A DNA stretch of 53,807 bases from CBFGTV01 sp965652145 (GCA_965652145.1 CBFGTV010000016.1:1-53807), one strand, 5' to 3'; positions 17,203 through 25,891 are shown, numbered from the stretch's first letter. The notes: generated by a model from the letters alone, not told the origin. A program made the numbers and translations.

Positions 17203-17231
17203 AGTATATCTTTTTTTGTATTTCCGGTCAA
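17203..17231 (-). promoter_or_regulatory. Sigma-A promoter of murB-rapZ-yvcK
   Basis: On the minus strand TTGACC (17231-17226) and TATACT (17208-17203) are separated by 17 bp. It lies between the stop of the solute-binding protein gene and murB, about 50 nt upstream of the murB start. Confidence 0.75.
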
Positions 17232-17242
17232 TTACATTGGTC

Positions 17243-18598
17243 CTATGGATACTGAACCAAAAGCTGTCTGATTTGAACCTCGGCATCCTTTAACAATTGA
17301 GCAGGACTTTTCTCTCCCTTGAGGCCCTTTAAAATTTCCTGCTGTAAAATCTCATCAATCTGGCGCCATTTAGGATGGGGCGGCAATATAATGGTATGCT
17401 GCAAATTTTCGTAAAAAGCAGCCATATGGGGGTCTCCCTCATAAATATTACCAATGTGCTTTTTCACCGGAAACACCCCTAATCGGTCTAATTGGCTCTG
17501 GTATTCATCCTTTACCAAAAATTGTAGAAATTCAATGCATAGCCTTAGCTTTTCAGGGTCATCCTGAAGGGTCACACCATAGGAGCCTACCATGTTCCCC
17601 ATAACCACAGGCTGACCCAAGCTTCCTGTGGGGTAGGATGCAACGCTATAGTTAAAGCCCTTTCCTTCATTCTTTAGATTTTCCAATACATTAATGGACC
17701 AGGTTCCTGTAGGAATAACAGCTATGTTCTTATCCTGATAAAAGGTGGTCCAGGCTTGATTGGAATTGTTTACGCCAAAATTAGGATGGGTCACCTGGTA
17801 TTTTTCCTTAAGATCAATCAATTTTTGAACTCCCGCCAGGGCCCGTTCATCATTGAATACATATTCCATTTGTTGATTAAATATTTCTGCCCCTTCACTT
17901 AATATGATTCCCCAAAGGTTATAATAATCTGCCTGAATAAAACTGTTTATTCCAAAATGATCAAGGGTACCCTTTCCCTTGGAATCATAGGTTAATTCCT
18001 TCAGCTTTTCAACAAATTCATCATAGGTCCAGCTGCCATCCTGGGGAAGTTCCACCCCCCGCTGCTGGAACAAATCAGCATTTAACACCATCCCATAGGT
18101 GGTCATCATCCAGGGCATTGCCCAAATCTTTCCGTCATAGGTGACGGCCCTGAGGGCCTTCTCATCAAAGCTCCTGATTTCCTCCACCGTTAAAAAGGGT
18201 TCAAGGGGCTGTAAAATTTCCTGATTCATCAGGCGATAATCGCTTCCCACAGGTAAAATATCCGGCATATGATTGCTTTCGAGGGCTGCCTCCAGCTTTT
18301 CCGGGCCCTTATCCCAGGTGAGTCCGTTAAAATCTATATAGACCCCTGGATGGGCCTTTTCAAAGGCCCTTATTTTTTCACTAATCCATCCATAGCTGCT
18401 GCCTGTTTTTTGATCTAATCGTGGATAATCCCAAAAACTGATAATACCTGTCCATTGCGGACCTTCCTCAGGGGAGTTTGACTGATCTATAAGATTGGGC
18501 CGATGTGCCAGAAAATAGTAAGGCCCCATTACAATAAAGACGGTAAGGATCATCGACAAAATGGGCCTTATTCTGAGTTTACGCTTTTTTTTCTTCAT
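17243..18598 (-). CDS. Membrane-anchored extracellular solute-binding protein (family 1)
   Basis: A 451-residue protein of the ABC-transporter sugar-binding type. A basic N-terminus and one hydrophobic segment (about 13-32) are followed by a solute-binding fold with WTGIISFWDYPR, DILPVGSDYRL, WTYDEFVEKLKEL and PTGTWSINVLE. No lipobox cysteine is present, so it is probably held by an uncleaved anchor, unlike the usual lipoprotein. No permease or ATPase genes lie beside it, so its transporter or sensor partner is unknown. It has a GGGGGG ribosome site. The gene ends just before the murB promoter, and I see no terminator of its own. Confidence 0.85.
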   Translation of the reverse strand: MKKKKRKLRIRPILSMILTVFIVMGPYYFLAHRPNLIDQSNSPEEGPQWTGIISFWDYPRLDQKTGSSYGWISEKIRAFEKAHPGVYIDFNGLTWDKGPEKLEAALESNHMPDILPVGSDYRLMNQEILQPLEPFLTVEEIRSFDEKALRAVTYDGKIWAMPWMMTTYGMVLNADLFQQRGVELPQDGSWTYDEFVEKLKELTYDSKGKGTLDHFGINSFIQADYYNLWGIILSEGAEIFNQQMEYVFNDERALAGVQKLIDLKEKYQVTHPNFGVNNSNQAWTTFYQDKNIAVIPTGTWSINVLENLKNEGKGFNYSVASYPTGSLGQPVVMGNMVGSYGVTLQDDPEKLRLCIEFLQFLVKDEYQSQLDRLGVFPVKKHIGNIYEGDPHMAAFYENLQHTIILPPHPKWRQIDEILQQEILKGLKGEKSPAQLLKDAEVQIRQLLVQYP

Positions 18599-18665
18599 AC
18601 TATAGCATCCCCCCTTCTCTAATGTATTCCCTTTAAAAAACCTTTATTCATTGGGATGTGGGGGA

Positions 18666-18702
18666 AATAAAAATAAATAGACCCCCATCTTCAGAGGGGG
18701 GT
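18666..18702 (-). terminator. Terminator of the moaA-MOSC operon
   Basis: ACCCCC and GGGGGT form the stem around a 9-nt loop, followed on the minus strand by a T-rich tail (TATTTATTTTTATTT). Confidence 0.8.
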
Positions 18703-18717
18703 TCACACAAAATTGAC

Positions 18718-19134
18718 CTATTCAATTATTTGAAATTTGCTTCCCAGGGCCGCCTTGCCCGACTGAACAATGACCGCAAAAAACATCTCCCGGTTTAAGC
18801 CGCAGGAATACCCATCACGAAAGGCGGGGCAATGGCTATGACATTCCTTTTCCACTTCACTAACCTCGATAATAGCGTTTCCCAGGCGGTATTGCTGCCC
18901 TATTTCAACCTGTCCTATTTCAAGGCCAAACAATACAAAATTGGGAAAAAACCTCAGGTGACAAAAGCCCTTTAGGCCGTCATCCTTCAGCCTTTTAAAG
19001 GAATCTGCTCCCATCAGACTCACTTGACGATGGGCTACCTTTCCCTGGAATAGACAAGCATTGATCTCTGTTTCTCCTTTGGCCTCCAGCCCATGGGCTC
19101 CCTTTATGAATATCTTCTCTACCCTCAAGTGCAT
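18718..19134 (-). CDS. MOSC domain protein
   Basis: A 138-residue protein resembling the small single-domain MOSC family (C-terminal domain of Moco sulfurase). Matching stretches are RQVSLMGADSF, GFCHLRFFPNFVLFGLEI, LGNAIIEVSEVEKECHSHC and YSCGLNREMFFAVIVQSG, the latter two with the conserved cysteines. MOSC proteins bind or transfer molybdenum-cofactor sulfur. The start overlaps the moaA stop by one base (ATGA), so the two are co-translated. A role in finishing the cofactor for the formate dehydrogenase upstream is inference. Confidence 0.85.
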   Translation of the reverse strand: MHLRVEKIFIKGAHGLEAKGETEINACLFQGKVAHRQVSLMGADSFKRLKDDGLKGFCHLRFFPNFVLFGLEIGQVEIGQQYRLGNAIIEVSEVEKECHSHCPAFRDGYSCGLNREMFFAVIVQSGKAALGSKFQIIE

Positions 19135-20096
19135 CAGCCCCCTATTTCAAACATATTACGAAGGCTGATTTCCTGCTCCTGGGTGTACAGATGATGTCTT
19201 TCAGGCTTCGCTAAAATGGCGCTCTCTATCACTTCTTCAAGGGAATGATGGGTATTTTTTAGGGCTTCCCTAATGTCTATCTCACGATTGCTATGGAGAC
19301 AGGGCTTCAGCTTTCCGTCGCTGGTTAATCGAATACGATTGCAGCTGCCGCAAAAGTGAGCACTAATGGGGTTTATGAAGCCAATTCTTCCCTTTCCTTC
19401 GGGAAGCTGATAATAGATGGCAGGTCCTGAACTGTCTTTTTCTAAGGGGATTAAACCATGAATTCTACTTTTAATTTCTTCATTGGATAAAAAACGTTCC
19501 TGGGCCCATTGACTGGCTTCCCCCATGGGCATCAGCTCAATAAACCTGACGTCAATGGGGTCTTGAAGGGTCAAGCGAGCAAAATCATCTATTTCATCCT
19601 CGTTGATACCGCCAATGGCCACAACATTAAGCTTGACAGGGGTTAGTCCCAGCCTCAGGGTCTCTTGTATCCCATCCATCACCCGGTGTAAATCTCCGCC
19701 CCTGGTAATTTCATGGTATCTTTTGGGCTTTAAGGAGTCAATACTAATATTCAAACGTTTTAATCCCGCCGCCTTCAGGTCATGGGCCATATCCTTCAAA
19801 AGTAAACCATTGGTGGTCAAAGCCACATCTTGAATTCCGTCGATACTGGCAATTTCTGAAATTAGCTTAACAATATCTCTTTTTACCAACGGCTCACCAC
19901 CGGTCAGTCTGATTTTATTAATACCAAGCTTGGCCCCAGCCCTGACCACCGCAACAATTTCTTCAAAGGTCATCATTTGCCGGTGATGCTTTTTGGGAAT
20001 TCCCGTCTCGGGCATACAGTATTGACAGCGCAGGTTGCACAAGTCAGTAATGGAAATTCTCATATAATTAATTTTTCGTTGATAAATATCCTGCAT
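19134..20096 (-). CDS. moaA: GTP 3',8-cyclase MoaA
   Basis: A 320-residue radical-SAM enzyme for the first step of molybdopterin synthesis. It has the N-terminal CNLRCQYC cluster (CX3CX2C), RLTGGEPLVKRD, the C-terminal second cluster (CGSCNRIRLTSDGKLKPCL) and a C-terminal Gly-Gly ending (FEIGG) needed for activity. It lies behind a Moco-riboswitch-like leader with a terminator and next to a formate dehydrogenase gene, its likely client. Other moa/mog genes are not in the window. Confidence 0.96.
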   Translation of the reverse strand: MQDIYQRKINYMRISITDLCNLRCQYCMPETGIPKKHHRQMMTFEEIVAVVRAGAKLGINKIRLTGGEPLVKRDIVKLISEIASIDGIQDVALTTNGLLLKDMAHDLKAAGLKRLNISIDSLKPKRYHEITRGGDLHRVMDGIQETLRLGLTPVKLNVVAIGGINEDEIDDFARLTLQDPIDVRFIELMPMGEASQWAQERFLSNEEIKSRIHGLIPLEKDSSGPAIYYQLPEGKGRIGFINPISAHFCGSCNRIRLTSDGKLKPCLHSNREIDIREALKNTHHSLEEVIESAILAKPERHHLYTQEQEISLRNMFEIGG

Positions 20097-20141
20097 TACC
20101 TCACCCCATTAATAAAATGAATAAGCCTTACATTAATTGAT

Positions 20142-20172
20142 CAAAAGCCAGTCCTTCAAGGAAGGACTGGCT
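20142..20172 (-). terminator. Terminator hairpin in the moaA leader (expression platform)
   Basis: AGCCAGTCCTT and AAGGACTGGCT form an 11-bp perfect stem with a 5-nt loop, then TTTT on the minus strand. It lies between the aptamer candidate and moaA. It could be the riboswitch switch and also the end of the formate dehydrogenase operon. Confidence 0.7.
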
Positions 20173-20192
20173 CAATAAGATCATACACCAGC

Positions 20193-20289
20193 TTATTTCC
20201 TTTCCAAAAAGGGAGGCATAAAAATTTCTTTCTATACCCATGGGCTATTTTTCATAGTGTCTACCTTAGAAAGAATAGCTCGGAAATAA
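20193..20289 (-). ncRNA. Moco/Tuco-type riboswitch aptamer candidate upstream of moaA
   Basis: Read on the minus strand, P1 is TTATTTCC (20289-20282) pairing perfectly with GGAAATAA (20200-20193). P2 is GCTATT with AATAGC. A 10-bp GAAA-capped hairpin (GGTATAGAAA with TTTTTATGCC, one G-T at each side) runs directly into TCCC and then TGGAAAGG. The order hairpin-GCC-TCCC-gap-TGGAAAGG closely resembles the 3' half of the E. coli moaA Moco leader as I remember it. The long P3 arm is missing, a trait reported for variants thought to sense the tungsten cofactor. Assignment is by eye. Confidence 0.62.
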
Positions 20290-20315
20290 TATTGTTTTTA
20301 ATTTAACTATTTTTA

Positions 20316-20324
20316 ATTATATCA
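20316..20324 (-). promoter_or_regulatory. Extended -10 promoter for the moaA leader
   Basis: TGATATAAT on the minus strand (20324-20316) is an extended -10 element with a perfect TATAAT box. It lies about 27 nt upstream of the P1 stem of the riboswitch candidate. No clear -35 box is seen. Confidence 0.55.
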
Positions 20325-20398
20325 CGAATTTTGTCTAATTAAAACGAATTTATGAATATCAAAGGCCATGTCCCCTGGGATGCTGGTTAAAACCAAAT

Positions 20399-23071
20399 TT
20401 ATGCTAATTTTTCTATTTTAACACCGGTAACCTTTAACCCAGGTATTTTACAGTATTGATCCAGCACCTCTCCATTGGTTAAAACATTGGCACCATTGGC
20501 CCAGTGGAAGGGGATAAAGACGACTCCACGGGCCACCTTATCCGTTACCTTGGCCTTTATGGTAATGGTACCTCGTTTAGAAGATACCGCTACCCAATCT
20601 CCATCGTCAATGGCCTTCTCCTTTGCCAGGGCAGGATGAATTTCTACATAGGCCTCTGGGGCAATTTGGTGTACCCCCCTGGTTTTGTCTGACATGGTTC
20701 GGGTATGGTATTGATACAGTATTCTACCGGTGGTCAGCACGTAGGGATAAGCCTCGTCACCCAGTTCAACGGATTCTATCCATTCAACAGGTTTTAGGAT
20801 AGCTGTTCCCCTGGCAGGCTTACCCACATGTAAAATGGGTGTACCGGGGTGATCCTCAGTGGGGCAGGGCCACGAAATTCCTGCCTGATCAATACGATCG
20901 TAGGTAATACCGGCATACTGAGGGGTCACTGCCCTGATCTCGTCGAAAATAGCTTCCGGATTGGGATATGTTTTACGATAGCCCAGTAAATTCATCAGCT
21001 CCATCAGGATCACCCAATCGGCCTTGGCTTCCCCCGGAGATTCAACAGCCCTACGGATTCTCTGTACCCGTCTTTCAGTGTTGGTAAAGGTTCCATCCTT
21101 TTCTGCAAAGGTTGACGCCGGTAACACGACATCGGCCAGGGCAGCCGTCTCGGTTAGGAAAATGTCTTGTACAATTAAAAATGCCTTTTCAAGCCCTTTT
21201 TGTACATGCTTTGTGTCAGGGTCTGAAACCATTGGGTTTTCCCCCATAATATAAAGCAGCTTAATGTCGCCCCTTTCAGCCGCAGGAATGGCCTCAGTCA
21301 CCGTTAACCCCACCTCGTCAGACAGCTTTGTGCCCCAGGCGGCCTCAAATTTTTCTATGGTGGCCGGATTGCTTACCTGCTGATACCCGGTAAAGACATT
21401 GGGCAAGGCCCCCATATCACAGGCTCCCTGTACGTTATTCTGCCCCCTCAAGGGGTTTACCCCGCCGCCTTCCTTCCCAAGGTTCCCCGTAACTAATGCC
21501 AGGTTAGAAAGGCTCATCACATTATCGGTACCGTTAATATGCTGGGTAATTCCCATGGAGTAGATAATGCTGGCCCGCTGAGCTTCACCATAAATTTTTG
21601 CCGCCCTTAGAATATCCGTTTCACTAACCTCGCAGATCTTAGCTACTCGCTCCGGTGTATATTCCTTTACCAGTTCTCTTAAATTCTCGAAGCCTTCTGT
21701 GTGTTCTTTTATATAGTCTTGATCTGTCAGTCCCGATTCCAAAATGACATGAATCATGGCATTTGAAAGGGCTACGCTGGTACCAGGCTTTATTTTTAAG
21801 TAGACATCGGCATAATGGGCCAATTCTATTTCCCTTGGATCTGCCACAATCAGCTTTTTTCCTTCCTTAACAGCACGTTTAATAAAGGTGGCCATAACGG
21901 GATGGGCTTCGGTGGTGTTAGAGCCCGTTACAAATATGGCATCAGCCTTCATTACGTCTTGAATGGGGTTCGTCATGGCTCCGCTGCCCAGGGTGGTGGC
22001 CAGGCCCGCTACGGTGGAGGCGTGGCATAGTCTGGCACAATGGTCAACATTATTACTGCCGATAACCCCTCTGATTAATTTCATCATCAGGTAGTTTTCT
22101 TCATTGGTAACCCTGGCGGAGGAGAAACCGGCAATGGCCTTGGGGCCATACTGCTCCTTAACCTCATTAATTTTTCCGACGATCACTTCATAGGCCTCTT
22201 CCCAGGTGGCCTCCACCAGCTTGCCATCCCTTCTGATCAAGGGCTTGGTTAAGCGTTCGGGATGATTGATAAAATTAAAGGCAAATTTACCCTTCACGCA
22301 AAGCAGTCCCTGGTTGGAAGGGCCCATGGCAGGCTCCACCGCCACGACACGATTTTCCTTAACAAAAAGATCCATTTGGCAGCCCACACCACAATAGGAG
22401 CAGGTGGTTCTAACGGTTTTGGTTTCCCAATATCTGAACTTCTCCTTGCTTTTAGGCATCAGGGCCCCCACAGGGCAAACTGAAACACAGTTACCGCAAG
22501 ATACACAGGTGGAATGGGCCAGACCTTTATCAAAGGGTGTAGCAATATGGGTGGGAAAACCCCGCTCGGCAAAGCCGATGGCGTCGGTTCCCTGAAGCTG
22601 TGAGCAAACATAAACACATTTTCCGCAGAGAATACATTTATTTTGATCACTGATATAGAAGGGATTTGAATCATCTATTTCAAATTCCTTCACTTCTCCC
22701 CGATAGGAGCTTTCCTTAATATCATATTGATAGCAAAGATCCTGCAAAGTACATCGGCCGGCCTTTTGGCAGGTTAAACAATCCAGCGGATGATTGGCCA
22801 GCAGTAAATCTAGTATTTCTTTTCTCGCTTCAACAACACTGTCGCTTTCTGTCCAGACCGACATTCCCGCTTGAACAGGAGTGGTACAGGCGGTGGGTAG
22901 ATTTCGCCCTCCCTCCACCTCAACAATACAAATTCTACAGGAACCATGGGGTACCAGCCTCGGGTCATGACAAAAGGTTGGAATTTTAATTCCCAGCTTT
23001 GCTGCCGCCTGAAGTATGGTTGTACCCTCCTGTACCTGTACTTCAAGTCCATTTATTTTTAAGGTGATCAT
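20399..23071 (-). CDS. fdhA: Formate dehydrogenase catalytic subunit, Cys type, with NuoG-like N-terminus
   Basis: An 890-residue molybdo/tungstopterin enzyme oxidising formate or reducing CO2. An N-terminal [2Fe-2S] domain (Cys 34, 45, 48, 62) is followed by a His/Cys [4Fe-4S] site (HPLDCLTCQKAGRC) and two [4Fe-4S] clusters (146-156, 189-199). The bis-pterin domain starts at CSYCGVGCQ (224-231). The metal ligand is Cys349 in VDHCARLCH, where many clostridial enzymes carry selenocysteine. It heads downstream of NuoF-, [2Fe-2S]- and NuoE-like genes, as in the NADH/ferredoxin-linked formate dehydrogenases of purinolytic clostridia. Electron bifurcation is inferred from this subunit set. It has an AAGGAGGA ribosome site. 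Confidence 0.9.
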   Translation of the reverse strand: MITLKINGLEVQVQEGTTILQAAAKLGIKIPTFCHDPRLVPHGSCRICIVEVEGGRNLPTACTTPVQAGMSVWTESDSVVEARKEILDLLLANHPLDCLTCQKAGRCTLQDLCYQYDIKESSYRGEVKEFEIDDSNPFYISDQNKCILCGKCVYVCSQLQGTDAIGFAERGFPTHIATPFDKGLAHSTCVSCGNCVSVCPVGALMPKSKEKFRYWETKTVRTTCSYCGVGCQMDLFVKENRVVAVEPAMGPSNQGLLCVKGKFAFNFINHPERLTKPLIRRDGKLVEATWEEAYEVIVGKINEVKEQYGPKAIAGFSSARVTNEENYLMMKLIRGVIGSNNVDHCARLCHASTVAGLATTLGSGAMTNPIQDVMKADAIFVTGSNTTEAHPVMATFIKRAVKEGKKLIVADPREIELAHYADVYLKIKPGTSVALSNAMIHVILESGLTDQDYIKEHTEGFENLRELVKEYTPERVAKICEVSETDILRAAKIYGEAQRASIIYSMGITQHINGTDNVMSLSNLALVTGNLGKEGGGVNPLRGQNNVQGACDMGALPNVFTGYQQVSNPATIEKFEAAWGTKLSDEVGLTVTEAIPAAERGDIKLLYIMGENPMVSDPDTKHVQKGLEKAFLIVQDIFLTETAALADVVLPASTFAEKDGTFTNTERRVQRIRRAVESPGEAKADWVILMELMNLLGYRKTYPNPEAIFDEIRAVTPQYAGITYDRIDQAGISWPCPTEDHPGTPILHVGKPARGTAILKPVEWIESVELGDEAYPYVLTTGRILYQYHTRTMSDKTRGVHQIAPEAYVEIHPALAKEKAIDDGDWVAVSSKRGTITIKAKVTDKVARGVVFIPFHWANGANVLTNGEVLDQYCKIPGLKVTGVKIEKLA

Positions 23072-23110
23072 CCTTTATCCTCCTTCTGATCGATTTACTA
23101 ACCGGAACCT

Positions 23111-24907
23111 TTAGCCCTTGGAAATGGCTTTAAAGGGACAGGCCGCCATACAGGCACCGCATTTAACACAGTCCTCTTGTTTGATGAAATAGACCTCTTT
23201 GCCCTTTACACCTTCAATACAGCCAACGGGACACTTACCAGCACAAATACCGCATTTTTTACATTCCTCTGAAATGACCCGATATTGTAAAAGGGCCTGA
23301 CATACCCCCGCAGGACATCTTTTTTCCTTGACATGGGCCTCGTATTCATGTCTGAAGTAGCGAAGGGTTGAAAGGACTGGGTTTGGTGCTGTTTGGCCTA
23401 AACCACAGAGAGAAGCTGCTTTAATGCCCTTGGCCAGGGACTCCAGCTTATCGATATCGGTCAATTCTCCCTTCCCCTCGGTGATTTTCTCTAAAAGCTC
23501 AAGCATTCTTTTGGTTCCCTCTCGGCATGGGGTACATTTTCCACAGGATTCATCAACGGTAAAATCCAAGAAAAATCGGGCAATATCCACCATGCAATTA
23601 TCCTCATCCATAACGATCATTCCACCGGAGCCCATCATGGAACCCAGCTTGATCAGGTTATCGTAGTCAATGGGAACATCCAAATGATCTGCCGGAATAC
23701 ATCCCCCTGAAGGGCCTCCTGTTTGAACTGCCTTAAAGGCCTTTCCATTGGGAATCCCTCCTCCGATATCGTAGATAACCTCCTTCAAAGTGGTTCCCAT
23801 TGGAATTTCAACCAAGCCTGTATTGTTTATCTTGCCCCCCAGGGCAAACACCTTGGTTCCTTTAGATTTTTCCGTTCCAATATCGGCGAACCATTGGGCG
23901 CCCTTTAGAATGATTTGGGGTATATTGGCGTAGGTCTCAACATTATTTAAAAGGGTTGGCTTATTCCAAATACCCTTATGGGCCGGGAAGGGCGGTCTTG
24001 GTCTTGGCATTCCCCTTTTTCCCTCAATAGAATTGATCAGGGCAGTTTCTTCGCCACATACAAAGGCCCCAGCCCCCAGGCGAATTTCAAGGTGAAACTC
24101 AAAATCAGTACCAAATATGTTTTTCCCCAAGAGTCCATATTCCGTAGCCTGATCAATGGCAATTTGAAGCCGATGAACAGCAATTGGATACTCTGCCCGA
24201 ATATAAACGTAACCCATGTCGGCACCGATGGCATAGCCTGCAATGGCCATGGCCTCCACCAGGGCATGGGGGTCTCCTTCCAATACGGAACGATCCATAA
24301 AGGCCCCTGGGTCTCCCTCATCGGCATTACAGGCCACATATTTTTGATCGGCCTGAGCTTTGGCAGTAAATTCCCATTTTAAGCCGGTGGGAAAGCCTCC
24401 ACCGCCCCGGCCCCTTAGTCCGGATTCCCTTACAACCTCTACTACCTCCTGGGGGCTCATTTCCGTTAGCACCTTGGCCAAGGCTCTGTAGCCATCGAAG
24501 GCAATATATTCTTCTATTGACTCAGGATTAATTACACCACAATTCCGAAGGGCGATGCGCCGTTGCTTTTTGTAGAAATTTACTTGATCTATGGCCTTGA
24601 TCTGACCATCCCTGACAGCATCCTTATATAACAGCTCAGTTACAATTCTGCCCTTTAGTAAATGCTCTTCTGCAATTCTATCCACATCCTCCGGCTTCAC
24701 CCGGCTGTAAAAGGCTCCTTCCGGGTAGACAATAACAATGGGCCCAGCTTCACATAACCCAAAGCAGCCCGTCTTAACCACCTTTACCTCTGATTGCAGC
24801 TGATGCTCCTTCAATGCTTCATCGAGCTTATCTATAATTTTTTGACACCCTGAGGATGTACAGCCTGTACCACCGCACACCAACACGTGGGATCTGAATA
24901 AATCCAT
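23111..24907 (-). CDS. NuoF/HydB-like diaphorase subunit of the formate dehydrogenase complex
   Basis: A 598-residue flavoprotein. It has an N-terminal thioredoxin-like [2Fe-2S] domain (CGGTGCTSSGC; KTGCFGLCEAGP) and an NuoF core binding NADH and FMN (RGRGGGGFPTGLKWEF; LGAGAFVCGEETALINSIEG). Then come an [4Fe-4S] site (SCGKCTPCREGT) and a C-terminal 2x[4Fe-4S] ferredoxin (CKKCGICAGKC, CVKCGACMAAC). It should pass electrons between NAD(H), ferredoxin and the catalytic subunit. It is a close paralogue of 32352-34142, agreeing at most residues by eye, with the largest differences in the C-terminal ferredoxin. GGGGGG lies 7 nt before the ATG. Confidence 0.93.
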   Translation of the reverse strand: MDLFRSHVLVCGGTGCTSSGCQKIIDKLDEALKEHQLQSEVKVVKTGCFGLCEAGPIVIVYPEGAFYSRVKPEDVDRIAEEHLLKGRIVTELLYKDAVRDGQIKAIDQVNFYKKQRRIALRNCGVINPESIEEYIAFDGYRALAKVLTEMSPQEVVEVVRESGLRGRGGGGFPTGLKWEFTAKAQADQKYVACNADEGDPGAFMDRSVLEGDPHALVEAMAIAGYAIGADMGYVYIRAEYPIAVHRLQIAIDQATEYGLLGKNIFGTDFEFHLEIRLGAGAFVCGEETALINSIEGKRGMPRPRPPFPAHKGIWNKPTLLNNVETYANIPQIILKGAQWFADIGTEKSKGTKVFALGGKINNTGLVEIPMGTTLKEVIYDIGGGIPNGKAFKAVQTGGPSGGCIPADHLDVPIDYDNLIKLGSMMGSGGMIVMDEDNCMVDIARFFLDFTVDESCGKCTPCREGTKRMLELLEKITEGKGELTDIDKLESLAKGIKAASLCGLGQTAPNPVLSTLRYFRHEYEAHVKEKRCPAGVCQALLQYRVISEECKKCGICAGKCPVGCIEGVKGKEVYFIKQEDCVKCGACMAACPFKAISKG

Positions 24908-24940
24908 TATTTAACCCCCCTTTAAAATATTATAAGCTGA

Positions 24941-25309
24941 TTATTTCTCGCTGGCTCCAATGGTATAGTCATCTACGATCCTTCCATTGACAATATGGTC
25001 TACAATTATCTTGATGGCTTTTTCCGGTGTCATTTCTACATAGGTTGTTTTTCCCTCTCCCTCTCTGTAGACCTCTACAATGGGCTCAAGACGACAAACC
25101 CCGATGCAGCCTGTTTGGGTCACCACCACATCCTCCAGCTTTCTTTTTTTTACTTCCTCCAGTAAGGCCAGCAGCACAGGCCTGGCTCCTGCTGAAATAC
25201 CGCAGGTAGCCATCCCCACCACAATTCTGGTTCCTTTGCCATCTCTGCGTATATGAACCCTTTCCAGTGCCTCTTGCCTGATTTTTTCCAATTCTTCAAT
25301 CGACTTCAT
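24941..25309 (-). CDS. Small [2Fe-2S] thioredoxin-like ferredoxin subunit
   Basis: A 122-residue protein of the (2Fe-2S) ferredoxin family that accompanies some multimeric hydrogenases (HydD-like). Three conserved Cys are seen in MATCGISAGARP and TQTGCIGVCRLEP, a pattern shared with its paralogue at 34186-34554. The missing fourth ligand may be non-Cys or supplied elsewhere. It is encoded between the NuoE- and NuoF-like subunits and probably carries electrons within the complex. Its exact role is unknown. Confidence 0.85.
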   Translation of the reverse strand: MKSIEELEKIRQEALERVHIRRDGKGTRIVVGMATCGISAGARPVLLALLEEVKKRKLEDVVVTQTGCIGVCRLEPIVEVYREGEGKTTYVEMTPEKAIKIIVDHIVNGRIVDDYTIGASEK

Positions 25310-25325
25310 TTTTAGTCCCCCTTAC

Positions 25326-25799
25326 CTAGTACTTCTTTAGAATGTCAGGTACATCATTAACTGACAATCTACCATATACATCCTCATTCACTGTTAATAC
25401 AGGGGCCAATCCACAGGCACCAATACAGCGGGTGGCTTCCAATGAAAATTTACCGTCTGCTGAAGTGGCACCAATTTTGGCTCCTGTCAGCTCACTGACC
25501 TTATTAATAATTGGCTGTGCATTTTTGACATAGCAGGCCGTACCAAGACATACACCAATGACATATTCACCTCTGGGCGCCAGGGTAAATTGAGAATAGA
25601 AGGTCACCACACCATATATCTCGCTTAATGGTATTTTTAAGCCCTCAGATACCTGCTTCTGAACCGCCAGGGGAACACACCCAAAAATTTTCTGAGCCTC
25701 ATGCAGTACAGGCATCAGGGCACCTCTTTTGTTCTGATTCAGCTGAATAACCTCTTCCAGCTGTTTAAAATTTTCTTCTGTTAAGATGTTTCTCGCCAT
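25326..25799 (-). CDS. NuoE/HydC-like [2Fe-2S] subunit of the formate dehydrogenase complex
   Basis: A 157-residue protein of the 24-kDa NuoE family. It has a helical N-terminus (GALMPVLHEAQKIFG) and the four [2Fe-2S] cysteines in GVCLGTACYVKNA and ATRCIGACGLAPVL. It is the first gene of the four-gene operon NuoE-[2Fe-2S]-NuoF-FdhA. It is almost the same protein as 34575-35048. It lies behind an extended -10 promoter and a Rex-like operator. Confidence 0.94.
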   Translation of the reverse strand: MARNILTEENFKQLEEVIQLNQNKRGALMPVLHEAQKIFGCVPLAVQKQVSEGLKIPLSEIYGVVTFYSQFTLAPRGEYVIGVCLGTACYVKNAQPIINKVSELTGAKIGATSADGKFSLEATRCIGACGLAPVLTVNEDVYGRLSVNDVPDILKKY

Positions 25800-25826
25800 A
25801 TTGTCCCTCCTTTACTTGATTCAAAT

Positions 25827-25867
25827 ATTGCTAGTAATGAAGTCTATTATCAAAAATAACTAGCAAT
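25827..25867 (-). other. Inverted repeat in the 5' leader of the formate dehydrogenase operon
   Basis: ATTGCTAGT and ACTAGCAAT are perfect 9-bp arms around a 23-nt loop, between the promoter and the first gene. It could be an mRNA hairpin or a protein-binding dyad; nothing distinguishes the two. Confidence 0.4.
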
Positions 25868-25891
25868 TCTATATATTTACATCTTTAATTA

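Noticed and set aside
20290..20310. Weak TTGTTTTTAATTTAACTA Rex-like match near the moaA promoter
   Set aside because: Three or more mismatches to the operator in very AT-rich DNA; downstream of the -10 box.
23978..24382. Long plus-strand open frame opposite the NuoF-like gene (and similar ones at 31386-31793 and 44832-45317)
   Set aside because: Shadow frames of well-supported minus-strand genes; no ribosome site and no family resemblance.
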